DNA of 64,000 nt from Epiperipatus broadwayi (taxonomy: Eukaryota > Onychophora > Udeonychophora > Euonychophora > Peripatidae), in contig JAQFVV010000021.1 of NCBI GenBank assembly GCA_028023455.1, positions 5,420,853-5,484,852 of the forward strand. The letters are read 5' to 3'. The notes beneath the pieces were generated by a model. It did not search any database. It was given only the letters and a program-made list of their open reading frames with translations, and was not told the DNA's origin. Shown here piece after piece: positions 1 through 10,685 of the stretch (positions within the stretch are counted from its first letter, which is position 1; each line of letters starts with the position of its first letter). The translations under genes and the position numbers were made by a program.

Positions 1-1509
1 ACCATTTACCGCTTGCGCGGACTAACCCTTAAGTACCAAAAAGTCTACTTAAATAGCATAATCATCATTGAAAATATATCTTCGATTTATAGCAACATTC
101 ACCTCTGAACAGTTTTATTATTTTATTCAATTTTGTCTGATAATTAAAATCAACGTCTACACTAAAACTTATTAAGTATGTTTGTCTAAAAGCAAATGTA
201 CTTTGTCGTGTTCGTACAACTGTATGAAATAAAATTTCAAACTCAGAATAATCTTCAATAAAAGGTGAATTTAAAAAAATGATTATTAATTTAATTTATT
301 ATTTACATGTGAAATTTAAATTTTATCAGCGACGCTTTCAATTTCAAATACATATCCAACTAAAATGTCTTTTAACGATTAAACCGAATATCGAGATTTG
401 TTTATTGAATGAAAGATGATTGTATTAAAACTCAAATAGATACTAAGTAGGGCTACAATACATTTCTCTTATCATTGTTTTTCAACTTATCAGTCGTACT
501 CAAAATAAACCGCTCCCGATTTTGAAGTAATTCTTGAACGAGTTTTTCATGTAAAAACCTTTTTTTTTTTTGTCAACTTGCAGTATTCCTAATATTTTAA
601 CAACTTACCCTGATCTTGATAACCAGCTTGTTCAATTATTCAGAACTATTCCAAATTAGTTACTAGTATATATTTAAAAAGATGACCTTTGTAGAAATCA
701 GGTGGTCTTACCCATCATTGATAGTGGGATGTTTTTTTTTTTTTGTTGCAAGATAATAAATAATAAAGGATAAAATAACACTAATGGGGTGGTGGTGTAA
801 ATATTAAATGCGACATTTTTATTGTGCCTCCAACAGGCTGCAGAGCTTGGTAGATAGGAAAACGCATATCTACCAAAAGGAATTATAGTTTATTGGCTAA
901 TTTGATTCTTCGCGATATGATTGAACTCCATCCTTGTTTTTTTAAATCCCATTATTTTATAATTTTTATTCCTAATGTTTCAATCAATTTTTATAGTTAT
1001 AATCAAAGACTTTTTATTTACAAAAGTACCTGAAATTAATATATGAAACAATATGCATGAATTCAATGTATCCTTTCTATATATATAATATTTATCTTTA
1101 TAATTACATACCAAGCGTATAAACATACATAAATATATGCAATAAATATCTTGAAGTCGATTTAACTTTACTATGGTAACAATTTATTAATTAATTTTTT
1201 TAGCCTCACAATACTGCAAATATACAAATTTTGAACATCTTTATATATTTTTTTTCCTAAGAAAAAACTTTTTCGTTTTAAATATTTAATTTTTAAAATG
1301 TCCTCTAATAAAAGATGGAAAGCCAATATTGACAATAAAAATATAGTTGAAGTATCCAGGAGTAAAAATAAAATATAGAGAGAGACAAATCACTTGTAAT
1401 ATTTATTGGAATTAATAAATTGCATCAAATTTAAAAAGAATGTGTAAGTAAGATCGTATTTTAAATTGTCATATTTAAATACAAGTATAATATATACATA
1501 CTTAAGCTA
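1..1509. other. AT-rich sequence with no gene seen
   Basis: No reading frame with coding character, no tRNA-like unit and no end of a repeat family is recognisable here. The stretch is dominated by A/T runs, including T-tracts near 563 and 732. The only structured item is the short hairpin annotated separately. It may be intergenic or intronic. Confidence 0.6.
847..876. repeat. 10-bp perfect hairpin
   Basis: TTGGTAGATA at 847-856 is followed by a 10-base spacer and its exact reverse complement TATCTACCAA at 867-876. No T-run follows closely, and the stem could be a relic tip of a fold-back element. No function is assigned. Confidence 0.6.
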
Positions 1510-2212
1510 AATGTAATTAGAGGGGATTTGAACCCAGGCTTTCAAGCTCTCTTCAGTCATCTATTCCATCTATATATACAATCGATACATACATGACCAC
1601 ATACATGTGAAAAAATAAATGACCTCCATTATGTATTTCGTTGCTGATTCAGCACTCATCTGTTGGTCCAGATCATCATCTCCCATATATATATACTCAG
1701 TGCTTGGTTTATATTAAGATAGCAAATCTCCAAACTTTAATGTACTGTACAGGCTTCAATCTCCATTCTCCAAATAACTTTTCAGCCACTCATATCATTG
1801 AAAAGCTGATAATGGCATGTTCAAAACCTTTGGTTGCTGATATTGTTGCCATACCCATGTTGACTGTAAGCCAATTTGATACCTCATGTAGGACCTTAAG
1901 ACCATTTAAATATACTTGCATTTAAATATTACAGATTCAGTCTGTGTGTATTTAAATGATCTTAAGGTCTACATATGAGGGGTCAGATTCACTATAGTAA
2001 CAAATAAGAGCTTTGAGCATTCCATCATCAGATTTTCAATGACATGGGTAACTGAAGAGTTGGAGAATGAAAAAAGACTGAAATATGTCCATTAAAGTTT
2101 GAAAATTTGCTATCTTAATATAAACCAAGCATTTACTATATATGTGTGTGTGTATGTGGGAGATGATAATCAGGAACAACTGATGAGTGCTAGTTCACTA
2201 CAATATATATAT
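1510..2212. mobile_element. Fold-back MITE, family P1, left part (interrupted by LTR element)
   Basis: The first half of this stretch recurs inverted in the second half. Blocks around 1660-1745 (a TTGGTCCAGAT block, then TATATTAAGATAGCAAAT) reappear as reverse complement around 2095-2185. The same palindromic family is complete at 24244-24900. The right arm stops abruptly at 2212, where the LTR element begins, and resumes at 17118. That shows the LTR element landed inside a pre-existing P1 copy. The open frame 1641-1925 lies inside this repeat and is not considered a gene. Confidence 0.8.
2209..2212. repeat. Target-site duplication, left copy (ATAT)
   Basis: The four bases ATAT just before the TG of LTR A match ATAT just after the CA of LTR C at 17118-17121. 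The match can be read as 6 bp (ATATAT), because the target is a TA-run inside the P1 repeat. The low complexity leaves the exact length unresolved. Confidence 0.6.
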
Positions 2213-2246
2213 TGAAACGTAAACCTTCCAATCTCTTTCCGTTTCA
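2213..2246 (+). repeat. LTR-terminal hairpin (copy A)
   Basis: The LTR opens with TGAAACGTAAA, a 12-base spacer, then TTTCCGTTTCA. That is an 11-bp inverted repeat with one mismatch at position 8 of the stem. The same hairpin is perfect in LTR C, and perfect with two compensated base pairs in LTR B. Confidence 0.75.
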
Positions 2247-3095
2247 CCATCAACTTAACGACCTACTCGTCTGAACTAGTTTCGAACCTATCTTAAATGT
2301 AAAAATGTTATATGTAAGTTGAGCGGGAAAACTTTGCTATAATGGCCGCTTAAATTGCATCATCCATTTACATATGAAAACACGCTATAATTAGACAGGT
2401 TTGATAAAATTATAGTGGAGAAATGCTCACAAATTATTATAAAATCTTTTATTAATTTTCAGTCAATTCTTAATTATATTCGCTATTATATTCATATGTG
2501 GATGAATAAGTTAAACATTGGAATGATATATATATTTAAGTTTAAATAAAAAGATATAATGTAAAAACATTTTCTTTAAATATATTTAACGGTTTTCTGA
2601 TTTAATGTTTTACATATATAATTGAAACTAAAGTATTTTCTTTGAATTTGTTTTTTTTTTATAAACAAATAATATTGTAAAAACAAATATGTTAAAAGTT
2701 ATTTATTTCAGTAAAATAAAAATCATCCGTTTGTAATTAAAAATGAGAATTTTGTGTAAACAAGAGATCAATTACTGACTGCACCCCGGGTAAAAAGTAA
2801 AATCTAGTTTACTGATTGATTTTTGTTTGCAACAAAAGACTTTATCATTAAATCAGAATACCATTCCTTCTGCTAAGCTTTAACATTCTGTAACACCTAG
2901 AAAGGAATTTAATTAGTGAAATCTGAATCGAATTATATGATTTATATATTTTAATAATTTTAAGTAAATTAAATGTAACACCTTGGAGACGTTATCTGTT
3001 GTAGAAATTGGATTATATTATTTTTGTTTAATTAAAAGTCAATTGGTCCCGAGGCAAACGAAATTCCAAAAAGGTGTTAAAGTTTAGTCGAAATG

Positions 3096-3103
3096 TATAA
3101 ATA
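3096..3103 (+). promoter_or_regulatory. TATA box of LTR A
   Basis: TATAAATA followed by GGGCTT lies about 880 bases into the LTR. The same motif occurs at the matching place in LTR C (14861) and, as TATAAATA, in LTR B (8895). Conservation between diverged copies supports a real RNA polymerase II core promoter. Transcription would start about 25-30 bases downstream, near 3125. Confidence 0.65.
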
Positions 3104-3179
3104 GGGCTTATTTTAAGCGGGAAGATATACTCCATCTTGCTTTTGAAGAGCTATTACTATCCAAGTTATAAATTGGTTA

Positions 3180-3445
3180 ATTTTACCATGTCTGGCTAAA
3201 GTCAGGCAAAATTTTGCTGCCGTTCCCGTGATGGAACGCCGAGTTCAATCCATCAAATGCCGAAGCAACATCCAACAAGCTTATACCAAATAAAAGATGT
3301 CATAAGCCGCTAAAAGGGACTTGCCGTTGTTCCAATACCATTTTAAATTGTCTCGCAACTGAATAAGAACATGCCATAAGCCGCCAAAGAACTCACCTTC
3401 GTTCCAGTTCGAATCTATCCAGTCCAGCTATAGAACTGTTATAAT
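3180..3445 (+). other. Conserved leader block with hairpin and internal duplication (LTR A)
   Basis: Just after the inferred start, the RNA would hold a GC-richer block. A 6-bp hairpin CGTTCC/GGAACG encloses CGTGAT near 3222-3239. Two imperfect direct copies of a CATAAGCCGC-containing segment start near 3300 and 3373. LTR B keeps a related GGCTAAA...GTGGGAG arrangement near 8990-9035. I infer an RNA-structural role such as packaging, dimerisation or translation. This is not demonstrated. Confidence 0.4.
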
Positions 3446-4224
3446 ATTATTTAAAATAGCAGAGCTCTGTGTGAATTTCAAAAACAATCATTAGTTCTTC
3501 AAAAACAGGTTAGCTAACCATAATATTGTAAACCTCTTTCTAAATTGTTTTCCAAATAATATTTAAATTTTATAAAATGAAATACTTTTGCAAATTTCTT
3601 TATTAATTCAATATTGTAAACTCTTTCTAAATAGTATTTGAAATCTATAAATGAAATGCTTTTGCTAAATTTCTTTGTTAATTAATGTTTTGCTATATAA
3701 TTTAATCACTGCAGTTATATTTTGCTTTTCTTTTGCTTATTTTTAATTATTATTAGTTATGCCTATGTTTCGAAACAGCATGCATTTAATTATAGAATAT
3801 GTTTTTAAAGATATAAATTTAAAATCTCCGTATTATTATTTATATAGCGTCATTTCGTGTGCTGTTTCGAAACCCAAATTCATATTTTGTCATTTAGTAA
3901 ATTAATTAATATAAATATAAAATGTGGCTTTTCAACCTTTAATTATTATGTTACTAAAGATTAAACTAGCCTGGAGTGCAATCATAAGTATATTTTTTTA
4001 GTAAAGTATTTGTAAGTCCCGTATTAAATATACTTTCCCCCCTGTTTAAAAGTTTAGTAGTTATAGATAACTAAAGAAATTGAATGGGCAAAGTAAAGTT
4101 TGTCTATATATATATTCCTGTCAGTAGCATATCGTATTTCTCATGCTACAGAAGAGTTGGCTCTTTTGATCAAGCTGATGAACTGGTGTTCATTTAATAT
4201 ATGATATTTAATTTATAATATCCT

Positions 4225-4510
4225 TCGGCTTGGCGGATGTGAAACTTATTAATATTTTCTCGTTGTGCTGTTTTATATATATAAGATGGAGCCACAGTAA
4301 GTCCAGCCCATCTTCCTCTTTTATGGGTAGTGCAGTAGCGAAGTCTGAGCTACGGTCCAGATTAGCACATAAGTCCCCCGCCTCTTCTGAACCAAATAAA
4401 GTTTCCCCTTTTAGCAGCATGACACTGGTTATTGGGTAAACCGTTGTTTGTCACAAAACCCTAAAACTATTCTTCCATCCACAGAGCAACTTTATTATTA
4501 TATTTTACTT
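4225..4510 (+). other. Highly conserved structured block in R (LTR A)
   Basis: This segment is the best-kept part of the LTR between diverged copies A/C and B. Shared words include CTTGGCGGATGTGA, GCAGTAGC and AAGTCCCCCGCC. In LTR B (9940-10220) the same block contains CAGGGT...ACCCTG enclosing a GCG/CGC stem. In A the matching arms are weaker. A conserved RNA element or a cis-regulatory block in the R region is the simplest reading. A small overlapping ORF on each strand lacks conservation of frame and is not annotated. Confidence 0.45.
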
Positions 4511-4912
4511 GTGCCTAGCGTATTAGTAAAATCGTTATAGCCAACTCTCCCTCCCTAATATGCAGTCTTTGGTGTTGATCCGAAGTATTCTTGAAAACTT
4601 GTTCAATCTAAAGCTATCTGGGATGCTTTATAAGCCCATAGTTGATATATAAAATTATTATAGTCAGACGTATTATTAAGCTTCACTCCAGACTTGGTTT
4701 GATCTCATGTAAAATAGCCACTCGAACTGATGATGAAAGGGCATAACTGATAAAAGTTTAATGTAGTGATTAGTTATATATTAGGGTATTTGTTTCCATT
4801 AAATAATATTGGCGCAATTAAATAATAGCCAACGTATCAATTATTGTTTAAATGGCCTAGAGTAATGTTACCTTATAAATAAAATGCCTGCGTGCATTTG
4901 CCAACAACAGTC

Positions 4913-4918
4913 AATAAA
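4913..4918 (+). terminator. Poly(A) signal of LTR A
   Basis: AATAAA lies in the last fifth of the LTR. It is followed within about 50 bases by a TTTCTGTCTC stretch that is also present after AATAAA in LTR B (10680) and LTR C (16721). It defines the probable R/U5 boundary. A second AATAAA lies at 4878. Confidence 0.55.
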
Positions 4919-5327
4919 TATATTTTAATTCATCATATATCAGTTTCTGTCTCATTATTAAATCAATCCAATTCACTAATTGCCCATAGCTATTTCATTA
5001 GTAAAACCCCTATTAAATTAATATATTAGATTTTATCTTTGGAATGTCTTGTATTTAAGTTGTTTATATATATGTTTAAGTCCATGAGTCTTTTGTTTTC
5101 TCTGATTTACTATTGGGCCGTATTAAGAATTAATTCTCATGTGCCATCATTGTTATGTTGTCCATTAGGTGTTTGATCTGGGGCTTGGAGAGTGGGTTTG
5201 AATCCAGGCATGTCCCTGACCAAAAATCTCTGGCTCGACTGGGTTTGAAGTACATTTTGTGAGTTCCAGCTCGTGTTAGATAGATAAGCATGTTTTGACC
5301 GGCACATAAGGTTTTTTTTTCCACGTT

Positions 5328-5352
5328 TGGGTGCCCAACATGGGGCATGTAA
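5328..5352 (+). promoter_or_regulatory. Candidate primer-binding site (Lys-tRNA type)
   Basis: TGGGTGCCCAACATGGGGC begins 21 bases after the LTR end. It differs by about one insertion and two substitutions from the tRNA-Lys(1,2) primer site TGGCGCCCAACGTGGGGC used by several retroviruses and many retroelements. The offset from the LTR is larger than usual and the match is imperfect. The site may be decayed or used with a variant tRNA. Confidence 0.5.
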
Positions 5353-5668
5353 CTTATTTCCACCCCTGAGGAGATGTAGAGATAAAATTCTTTTGTTTAA
5401 AATAAATGATTTTGAATTAATTTTTTTTCGTTTTCCAAAATAATGTATATGTATAGATTTTTTTTCCTGAGTTTGAAGGTCAATTAATTCCATACTCTGA
5501 GTAGATTATTATTTCATTATATAAAAATTATTTATATAGATGCATTGTAGAATTTTAAGGGGATTTATAATATATGTTGTGTAAACTTTCTTGCTCACTG
5601 TGACTGGTCCCCGAGGATGATTTAAATAAATGTCAAATCGTTCTCACATAAATTTTGTCATCAGGAGT

Positions 5669-5686
5669 AAAGAGAGGAAAGGGGGG
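5669..5686 (+). other. Purine tract ending in G6, misplaced for a PPT
   Basis: AAAGAGAGGAAAGGGGGG has the look of a retroviral polypurine tract and recurs in internal 2 (11581-11594). It lies near the 5' end of the internal region instead of abutting the next LTR. Either it is not the plus-strand primer, or its position records a rearranged element. Confidence 0.45.
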
Positions 5687-5857
5687 TCTATTATTTGTTT
5701 TATGTTTTATGAATTTGATTGAACGAGAAAGAGAAGGAATTAAATGTAAGGTCAAATCAAATCTTAAAGGTTCTAAACTAGCACAGATGTGTAAATTAGA
5801 TTATAACCATGAATTATGGAAAATTTTAAAAAGAAAAACAGCTGCAAAAGGCCAAGA

Positions 5858-5863
5858 GTGAGT
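5858..5863 (+). other. Conserved splice-donor-like site
   Basis: GTGAGTT is kept at the same place in internal 2 (11795), despite low similarity around it, about 270-400 bases upstream of each gag-like start. It could join the leader to the gag-like message. No acceptor was pinned down. Confidence 0.3.
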
Positions 5864-6125
5864 TGCATTTTATAATTTTTGTTATATATATTAAATTTAT
5901 TTCACTGTAAGTTAAATGTTGGGTGGACATCTAGCGAATGTATAGCGAGAAGTTAGGTGTATTAATAGAGTTAGGCATAGGTGTTGAGATGAGTAGGAGA
6001 CAGATCGTTTTCTTTGTGGAGTACAGCAATTAGCTGAGTTAGTAAAGCAAACAAAAACCAAGAAACTTTAGCAAAAACAAATTGAGTCATTAAAAAGAGA
6101 AATTTTTTTTGTTAGTACATTTAAA

Positions 6126-6395
6126 ATGGATAATAGTATGGAAGAAGAAAGGGAAGTAGTGAGCGAAGGGGAAGAAGGGAAAACAGGAAAAGAAGGAATG
6201 TGTAGGTGTATTATATTAAGATCGGGAAAAGAAATTATGGAAGAGAGTAGCAGCACAGAGGGAGACACAGAAGGTGAAGTGAGTATGAGCCAGATTAGGG
6301 ACAAGGCATCTATACCACAGAGCGTGGCCATGTCAGAAAAGTCAGACACCACAGTAACTGAACAGAGACCCACAGAAGAAAAAAAAGAATGCTGA
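6126..6395 (+). CDS. Gag-like protein of internal 1, N-terminal acidic segment (broken gene, part 1)
   Basis: This 89-residue frame starts at an ATG preceded by a TTTAAA context matching the start region of the internal 2 gene. It is rich in Glu, Ser and Lys. It has no signal peptide or membrane segment and no known domain. It runs into the next frame across an A8 run at about 6380, with an overlap of a few bases, which suggests an indel in the homopolymer or ribosomal slippage. No Cys-His zinc knuckle is seen. The likely role, inferred only from position between LTR leader and 3' LTR, is an element structural or RNA-packaging protein. Confidence 0.5.
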   Translation: MDNSMEEEREVVSEGEEGKTGKEGMCRCIILRSGKEIMEESSSTEGDTEGEVSMSQIRDKASIPQSVAMSEKSDTTVTEQRPTEEKKEC

Positions 6396-6964
6396 ATATT
6401 AATTCAATGATGGAATCATTATTGAAACAAATGAAAATGGAAATAGCAACAAGCAGACAGGATGCAGAAGAGAGAGATCATAGAAATAATCTCGAAATGG
6501 AACGACGTTTTGAAGCTTTGGGCAGGCGATGTGAGGAAGGAACAGCACAGATTAGAAAAGTCTTAGAAGAAATGCTGTGTAAAGGCCTGCAGGAAGTATC
6601 ATTTAGCTGCCAACAGAAGTGTGAAAAAATACAGTTTGAATTCACAGAAATGCTGGATACAACCAGGACAGAAAATGAAAATGAAATGGTAAAAATCCAA
6701 GAGGAAATCAAGGCCATGGGGGAGCAGGTTGAGCATCAAGAAAGGGATATAGGGGAGAAGTTCAATAAAATGGAGACAGATCTTAGCAGGAAGTTTCAGG
6801 AATATGAAGACACACATAGTGAGATCCGGGACGAAATATATGAATTAAAAGAAGGCCTGGCTCATAGAAGTCAAGCAGCAGCCGAGGAAGAGAACAGTAT
6901 AGCACAATGTATTCAAGAATTAAGAAAAGACCTCGCTGAAATGAAGGAAGTAAAGAAAGCATAG
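6389..6964 (+). CDS. Gag-like coiled-coil protein of internal 1 (broken gene, part 2)
   Basis: This 191-residue frame is almost wholly predicted helix by composition, with regular hydrophobic spacing and dense Glu/Lys/Arg, typical of a long coiled coil. Its last third aligns with the internal 2 protein: KFQEYED matches KFQEYEE, followed by EIRDEI against EIRNEI and then EMKE in both. The frame ends at TAG 6962-6964, while the homologous reading continues in another frame that opens at 6940. Relative to internal 2, where this point is uninterrupted, a single frame change breaks the gene. A programmed shift at AAAGAAAGC cannot be excluded. No enzymatic motif is present. Confidence 0.6.
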   Translation: MLNINSMMESLLKQMKMEIATSRQDAEERDHRNNLEMERRFEALGRRCEEGTAQIRKVLEEMLCKGLQEVSFSCQQKCEKIQFEFTEMLDTTRTENENEMVKIQEEIKAMGEQVEHQERDIGEKFNKMETDLSRKFQEYEDTHSEIRDEIYELKEGLAHRSQAAAEEENSIAQCIQELRKDLAEMKEVKKA

Positions 6965-7605
6965 AGAACAGTTTAGCCATTAGTCATTTAGCCGAGAACC
7001 CGTGCAAAAAAAAAATAGTATCAGTGGGGGACTCTAAAGAGATTCTTAGAGAGGAAAGCAACATCAATGCAGAAAGCGTCATAAACAAAGGAAATGATCA
7101 GATAGCCACCCCAGATAGGAATGAGTTAGAGGCAGAGACAATTGGACTGTATGGGAAGTACGAATCGAAGAGTACCATAAAGGGCAAGAAGAAAAGGAAG
7201 AGAAAGGATCCATACATGAGTAAGAAGAAAGCAAGGCTGGGATGGACAGAGAGAAGGCAGGAAACAACCACGGAGGTTCGCCAGGGGCAGAACAGAGGGA
7301 GAGAGAAAGAACGGGTTCAAACCCAACTATTCCGAAATAACAGATCTGGAAAGCACACAAAGTATTTCCCTAGCTATGAAGGAGTAGACTTAAATAGAGG
7401 ATCGGATGAGGAAGTTCTATATAATGGAAGTGAGTGTGCACAGAGTCAAGAAATGCACCCAGCACGATCGCCTGTGAGATGGGAAGATGAGTATGAGGAA
7501 TATGGATGGACATCAGATGAAGAGGATGACATTATATTCGGGTGCTGTTTTAAGTCAGATAAAGAGGAGTTACTTAATATATACCACCAGATCCTATTTA
7601 GATAA
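6940..7605 (+). CDS. Gag-like protein of internal 1, basic and C-terminal segment (broken gene, part 3)
   Basis: The frame is open from 6940, after TGA 6937-6939, to TAA 7603-7605. It has no ATG near its start; the GTG at 7024 is not a credible eukaryotic start, so it is probably read only as a continuation of part 2. Its first residues resemble the internal 2 protein at the same alignment point (NEGSKES against NESKES). A basic cluster KKKRKRK encoded at 7186-7206 could bind nucleic acid or act as a nuclear-localisation signal. The C-terminus has an acidic DEEDD run, then CCFK and a QILFR end. Internal 2 keeps RCCFK and QILFK at the same place, so this tail is a conserved family feature. Confidence 0.55.
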   Translation, partial: NEGSKESIENSLAISHLAENPCKKKIVSVGDSKEILREESNINAESVINKGNDQIATPDRNELEAETIGLYGKYESKSTIKGKKKRKRKDPYMSKKKARLGWTERRQETTTEVRQGQNRGREKERVQTQLFRNNRSGKHTKYFPSYEGVDLNRGSDEEVLYNGSECAQSQEMHPARSPVRWEDEYEEYGWTSDEEDDIIFGCCFKSDKEELLNIYHQILFR

Positions 7606-8022
7606 AATATATATATTTGTTACGATCTACCCTCCCTTATTATTATATAGTTTATAAATTATCATTATTATATATATATAAAAAAAAACAATTAACATCC
7701 CCATTGCATATTAATTAACGTATATCCAGTAGGATATAAAAGTTTGTTTAATGTAAATATTTGACAATATTCTATTTTGTGTGGATTGCTTTTAAACTTT
7801 TAATTTAGTCGTATTTTTTTGTAATAATTGATTGTCTAATATGTATGAAGTTCCTCGGTATAGAATGTAGCAGGCAATTGGGTTTATATGTTTTTCATCT
7901 CTATATGGTAGCTTAACTGATTTAATAGTATTAGTAAAAAAAAAAAAAAGCTTATCAAATTATTTAATAGCCAACTGTAAGTAAATTCCTTTTTTTTTTT
8001 TTTTGTCCCAAGTATTCGGATA
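7606..8022 (+). other. 3' non-coding part of internal 1
   Basis: Low-complexity TA-repeats near 7660-7680, A-runs and T-runs, no gene. It ends with a T16 run (7990-8004), then about 18 bases, then the TG of LTR B. The same T-run plus short spacer precedes LTR C. There is no polypurine tract next to the LTR. Confidence 0.6.
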
Positions 8023-8056
8023 TGAAACGATAACTTTCTAAGCCCCTATCGTTTCA
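8023..8056 (+). repeat. LTR-terminal hairpin (copy B, compensated pairs)
   Basis: TGAAACGATA at 8023-8032 pairs exactly with TATCGTTTCA at 8047-8056. Compared with copy C (GGA/TCC at the same stem positions), two stem pairs changed on both sides (G:C to A:T and A:T to T:A), so pairing is preserved while sequence is not. Confidence 0.75.
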
Positions 8057-8894
8057 CCATCAAACCTAATGACACTCTCATCTGTGCTAAGTTCGAACCT
8101 ATTTAAATGTTAATAAATTTAAAATTCGTTCATGTCTGTATAAACAGTATTATATATTTACGTGCGAACCAACGCTATAATATAGATAGGATTAGGAAAA
8201 TTATAGCGTATTAAATTGATTTAATATTTCTAAAAATGTTCGTTATATTATTTAAGTTAAGAGTAAATTATTCATTTTGTTGTTTAATATTGTAATTTTG
8301 TATGTGGATATATAATCTGTGCTATATAGAAGAAAGACATGATTTTAAAATATGTAAAAGCCATTATCTAAAAATAATATTGAATGTCTTGAAAAATTGT
8401 TAAAAGATTTCTTGTTTTAAATATATTTCAGGGAAAAGTTTCCCGAAAATATATTTAAAAGCTATATCAAAATATGTTTGTAAATTATTTTAAATAAATA
8501 TGTAAAAAGGTTTGCGTTTTAAAAAAATGTTGAAAGGTTGTTTTTAAATAAGAAGAGTTTCTATTAAATGTAAGATAAAAATAAAAAGCTGTTCAAGTAA
8601 TTAAAAAGATTTTTGATTGTAAACAAGTGTTATTAACGACCACACCTGGAATCCGTAAAAAGTAAAACTAGTTCAAAATTTACTAATTAAAATCTCCTTA
8701 GATAAGATTAAGTTATTTTATAATCTAAATTGGACAATTGTTTGCAACGAAAAATCTTAATTATAATAGCTTATGGAATGTTTTTAACATAAGTTATCTA
8801 AGATTTTAAAAATCTCGTTTGTAAATTTGAAAACATTTAATTAAATTCCTGAGTTTAGTGAGTCTTGAGGCGATAGATTCCGATAAGGAAAATA

Positions 8895-8902
8895 TATAAA
8901 TA
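8895..8902 (+). promoter_or_regulatory. TATA box of LTR B
   Basis: TATAAATA at the position collinear with the TATA boxes of LTRs A and C. Confidence 0.55.
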
Positions 8903-9939
8903 CTCTGTATTTTAACAAAAAAGACAGCCATATTGTTAGTGAGAATTGCAACCAGTCTTCACAATTGTTAATGTTTAACATGTTCGGCTAAAAGCGGGCA
9001 TCTTGTTGCTGTTACTCCGTGGGAGAATGGGTTTCTCTCATCGAAATGACTAAACGACCATCATGCCGATAGAAGAGACGAGCCTAACATAATGGGAAAG
9101 ATGATGCCACCCAGTCAAACTAAACCAAACCAACAGCCAAGAACTTGCAGTCCAGATAAATAATACTGGTACCGTTTTATTTTTCAAACCGAAGAGCTCT
9201 GTGTAATTCTGTGTAAATGTAAATATATCTATATAAGTTAGTTAACTCTCTTTTTAAAATAATTATAAAAGTAATATGTACCCAAAACTTTAAAATCCAT
9301 TTACTATTTTAAATATGTCAATTGCTATCAAAATTTAATATGTTAAAGTTTAAATAATCTGACTTATTTATATTTTCCATTCACTTCAAAGTAAATTATT
9401 TAGTTTAAAGTTATATCACTGCGGTTGTGTCTATATTTCTTTGCTTATTTTAATTAAATGCTTTTATAATTTATATGCCAATATTTTGAAACAGTGGGCA
9501 CTTAATTTCATGTATTTTTTTAAGAAGATATTATTTGAAAATCTTCGCATAATTTGTTTATAGCATCAACTTTCTGCGCTGTTTCGAAATCCTATTTTTT
9601 TATTATTTAAAATGATTTAATATGTGAAATGTGGCTCTTTTGACAACCAGTTAAAAACTTAACCTTGTAGTTTTATTTAGAATTAAATTTAGCCTTGATC
9701 GTATTTATAAGTATATTTGACATTTAAATTACTTAAATCCATAGAAATACACTTTCCCTCCTTAAATATTTATTATCTGTAAGTAACTTAATAGATCGAG
9801 CATGTCAAAGTACAGACGTATTAATATTCCCGTTAGTAGCATAGACATTTATTATCAGGCTACACAAGAGTTGGCCCCAATTTGATAGAGCTAATATGCT
9901 ATTAACTCGTATTTCATAGTATGAAATATAATATTCTTT

Positions 9940-10230
9940 GCTTGGCGGATGTGATATTATTTTATAAAATATTATCATTTTGCTGCTATATGTAATATAC
10001 GTATCTCAAGATGAAGCCATGGCGTTGCCAGCACATCTTCTCTTATAGGGTAGAGCAGTAGCAAAGCCTGAGCCAAGGCCAGGTTAGCACGTAAGTCCCC
10101 CGCCATTCCTGAACACAATGTTCTTTTCACGCAGCATTGCGATCAGTTACAGGGTACCGGCGTTTGTCGCAAGAACCCTGGAGTTATTTCATCCATCCGC
10201 AGAGCGACTTTTCCTATTATTGTTTACCTG
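9940..10230 (+). other. Conserved structured R block (LTR B)
   Basis: This is the counterpart of 4225-4510. It contains CTTGGCGGATGTGA and GCACGTAAGTCCCCCGCC. A nested fold is formed by CAGGGT/ACCCTG around GCG/CGC near 10152-10182. It is better conserved than the flanking LTR sequence. Confidence 0.45.
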
Positions 10231-10679
10231 TGCCATAGCGCATTGGTAAAATCTTATTTCAGCGAACTCTCCCACCTTAACATAACGCTTTCAGCATTCT
10301 GAAAATTTTCTCTCGAAAGCCATGTTTGATCGATCATTACTTGAGCTGGTTTATGCGCTCGTGATTAAGTCATATTGTATATTTTAGTAAATGAATTCAT
10401 GATCAAAATTTAATATAATTATATATATAACAGCCACCAATATAATAGAATTTGGCTTAAATAGATTTATAGACATAACGTAGTGATTAAATATGTATCA
10501 GTTGTAAAGCAATTCATAAGATGGGCACATGTTAAACCCATTTATGAAAATTTAATGAAATTATTTATATAAAGCTATTTTGAATTGTATATAAAAAGAG
10601 AATGTGTTTTCTTATTCACCCAATATTTGCGTACATTCGACGCTGAAATGTGTAAAACATCAATTTCATGCCAATTGTA

Positions 10680-10685
10680 AATAAA
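10680..10685 (+). terminator. Poly(A) signal of LTR B
   Basis: AATAAA collinear with the signals of LTRs A and C and followed by the same TCTGTCTCGTTATT-type context. Confidence 0.5.

Larger units (their letters stand above)
2213..5306 (+). repeat. LTR A (5' LTR)
   Basis: This 3,094-bp block begins TGAAACG and ends GGCACA, immediately followed by TAAGG and a T-run. It is nearly identical to LTR C. A TATAAATA box sits at 3096 and an AATAAA at 4913, so U3 would be about 0.9 kb, R about 1.8 kb and U5 about 0.4 kb. R contains a conserved, GC-richer block around 4225-4500 that is also retained in LTR B. Open frames at 4208-4439 and 5130-5493 overlap each other on both strands and are not judged to be genes. 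Confidence 0.8.
5307..6125 (+). other. Internal region 1 leader: primer site, purine tract, splice donor
   Basis: After LTR A come TAAGG, a T-run, the candidate primer-binding site, a conserved GTGACTGG...CGAGGATGAT segment near 5599, a purine tract ending in GGGGGG (5669-5686), and a GTGAGT donor-like site at 5858. The same order occurs in internal 2. The small open frame at 5655-5861 starts at TTG, not ATG, and internal 2 does not keep it open, so I treat this stretch as non-coding leader. Confidence 0.55.

Noticed and set aside
5655-5861. 68-residue frame in the internal 1 leader
   Set aside because: It begins at TTG, and internal 2 does not keep the frame open although the DNA is related; treated as leader.
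7024-7605. Independent gene starting at 7024
   Set aside because: The start would be GTG. The frame is open further upstream and aligns with the continuation of the preceding gag-like frame, so it is a segment of a broken gene.
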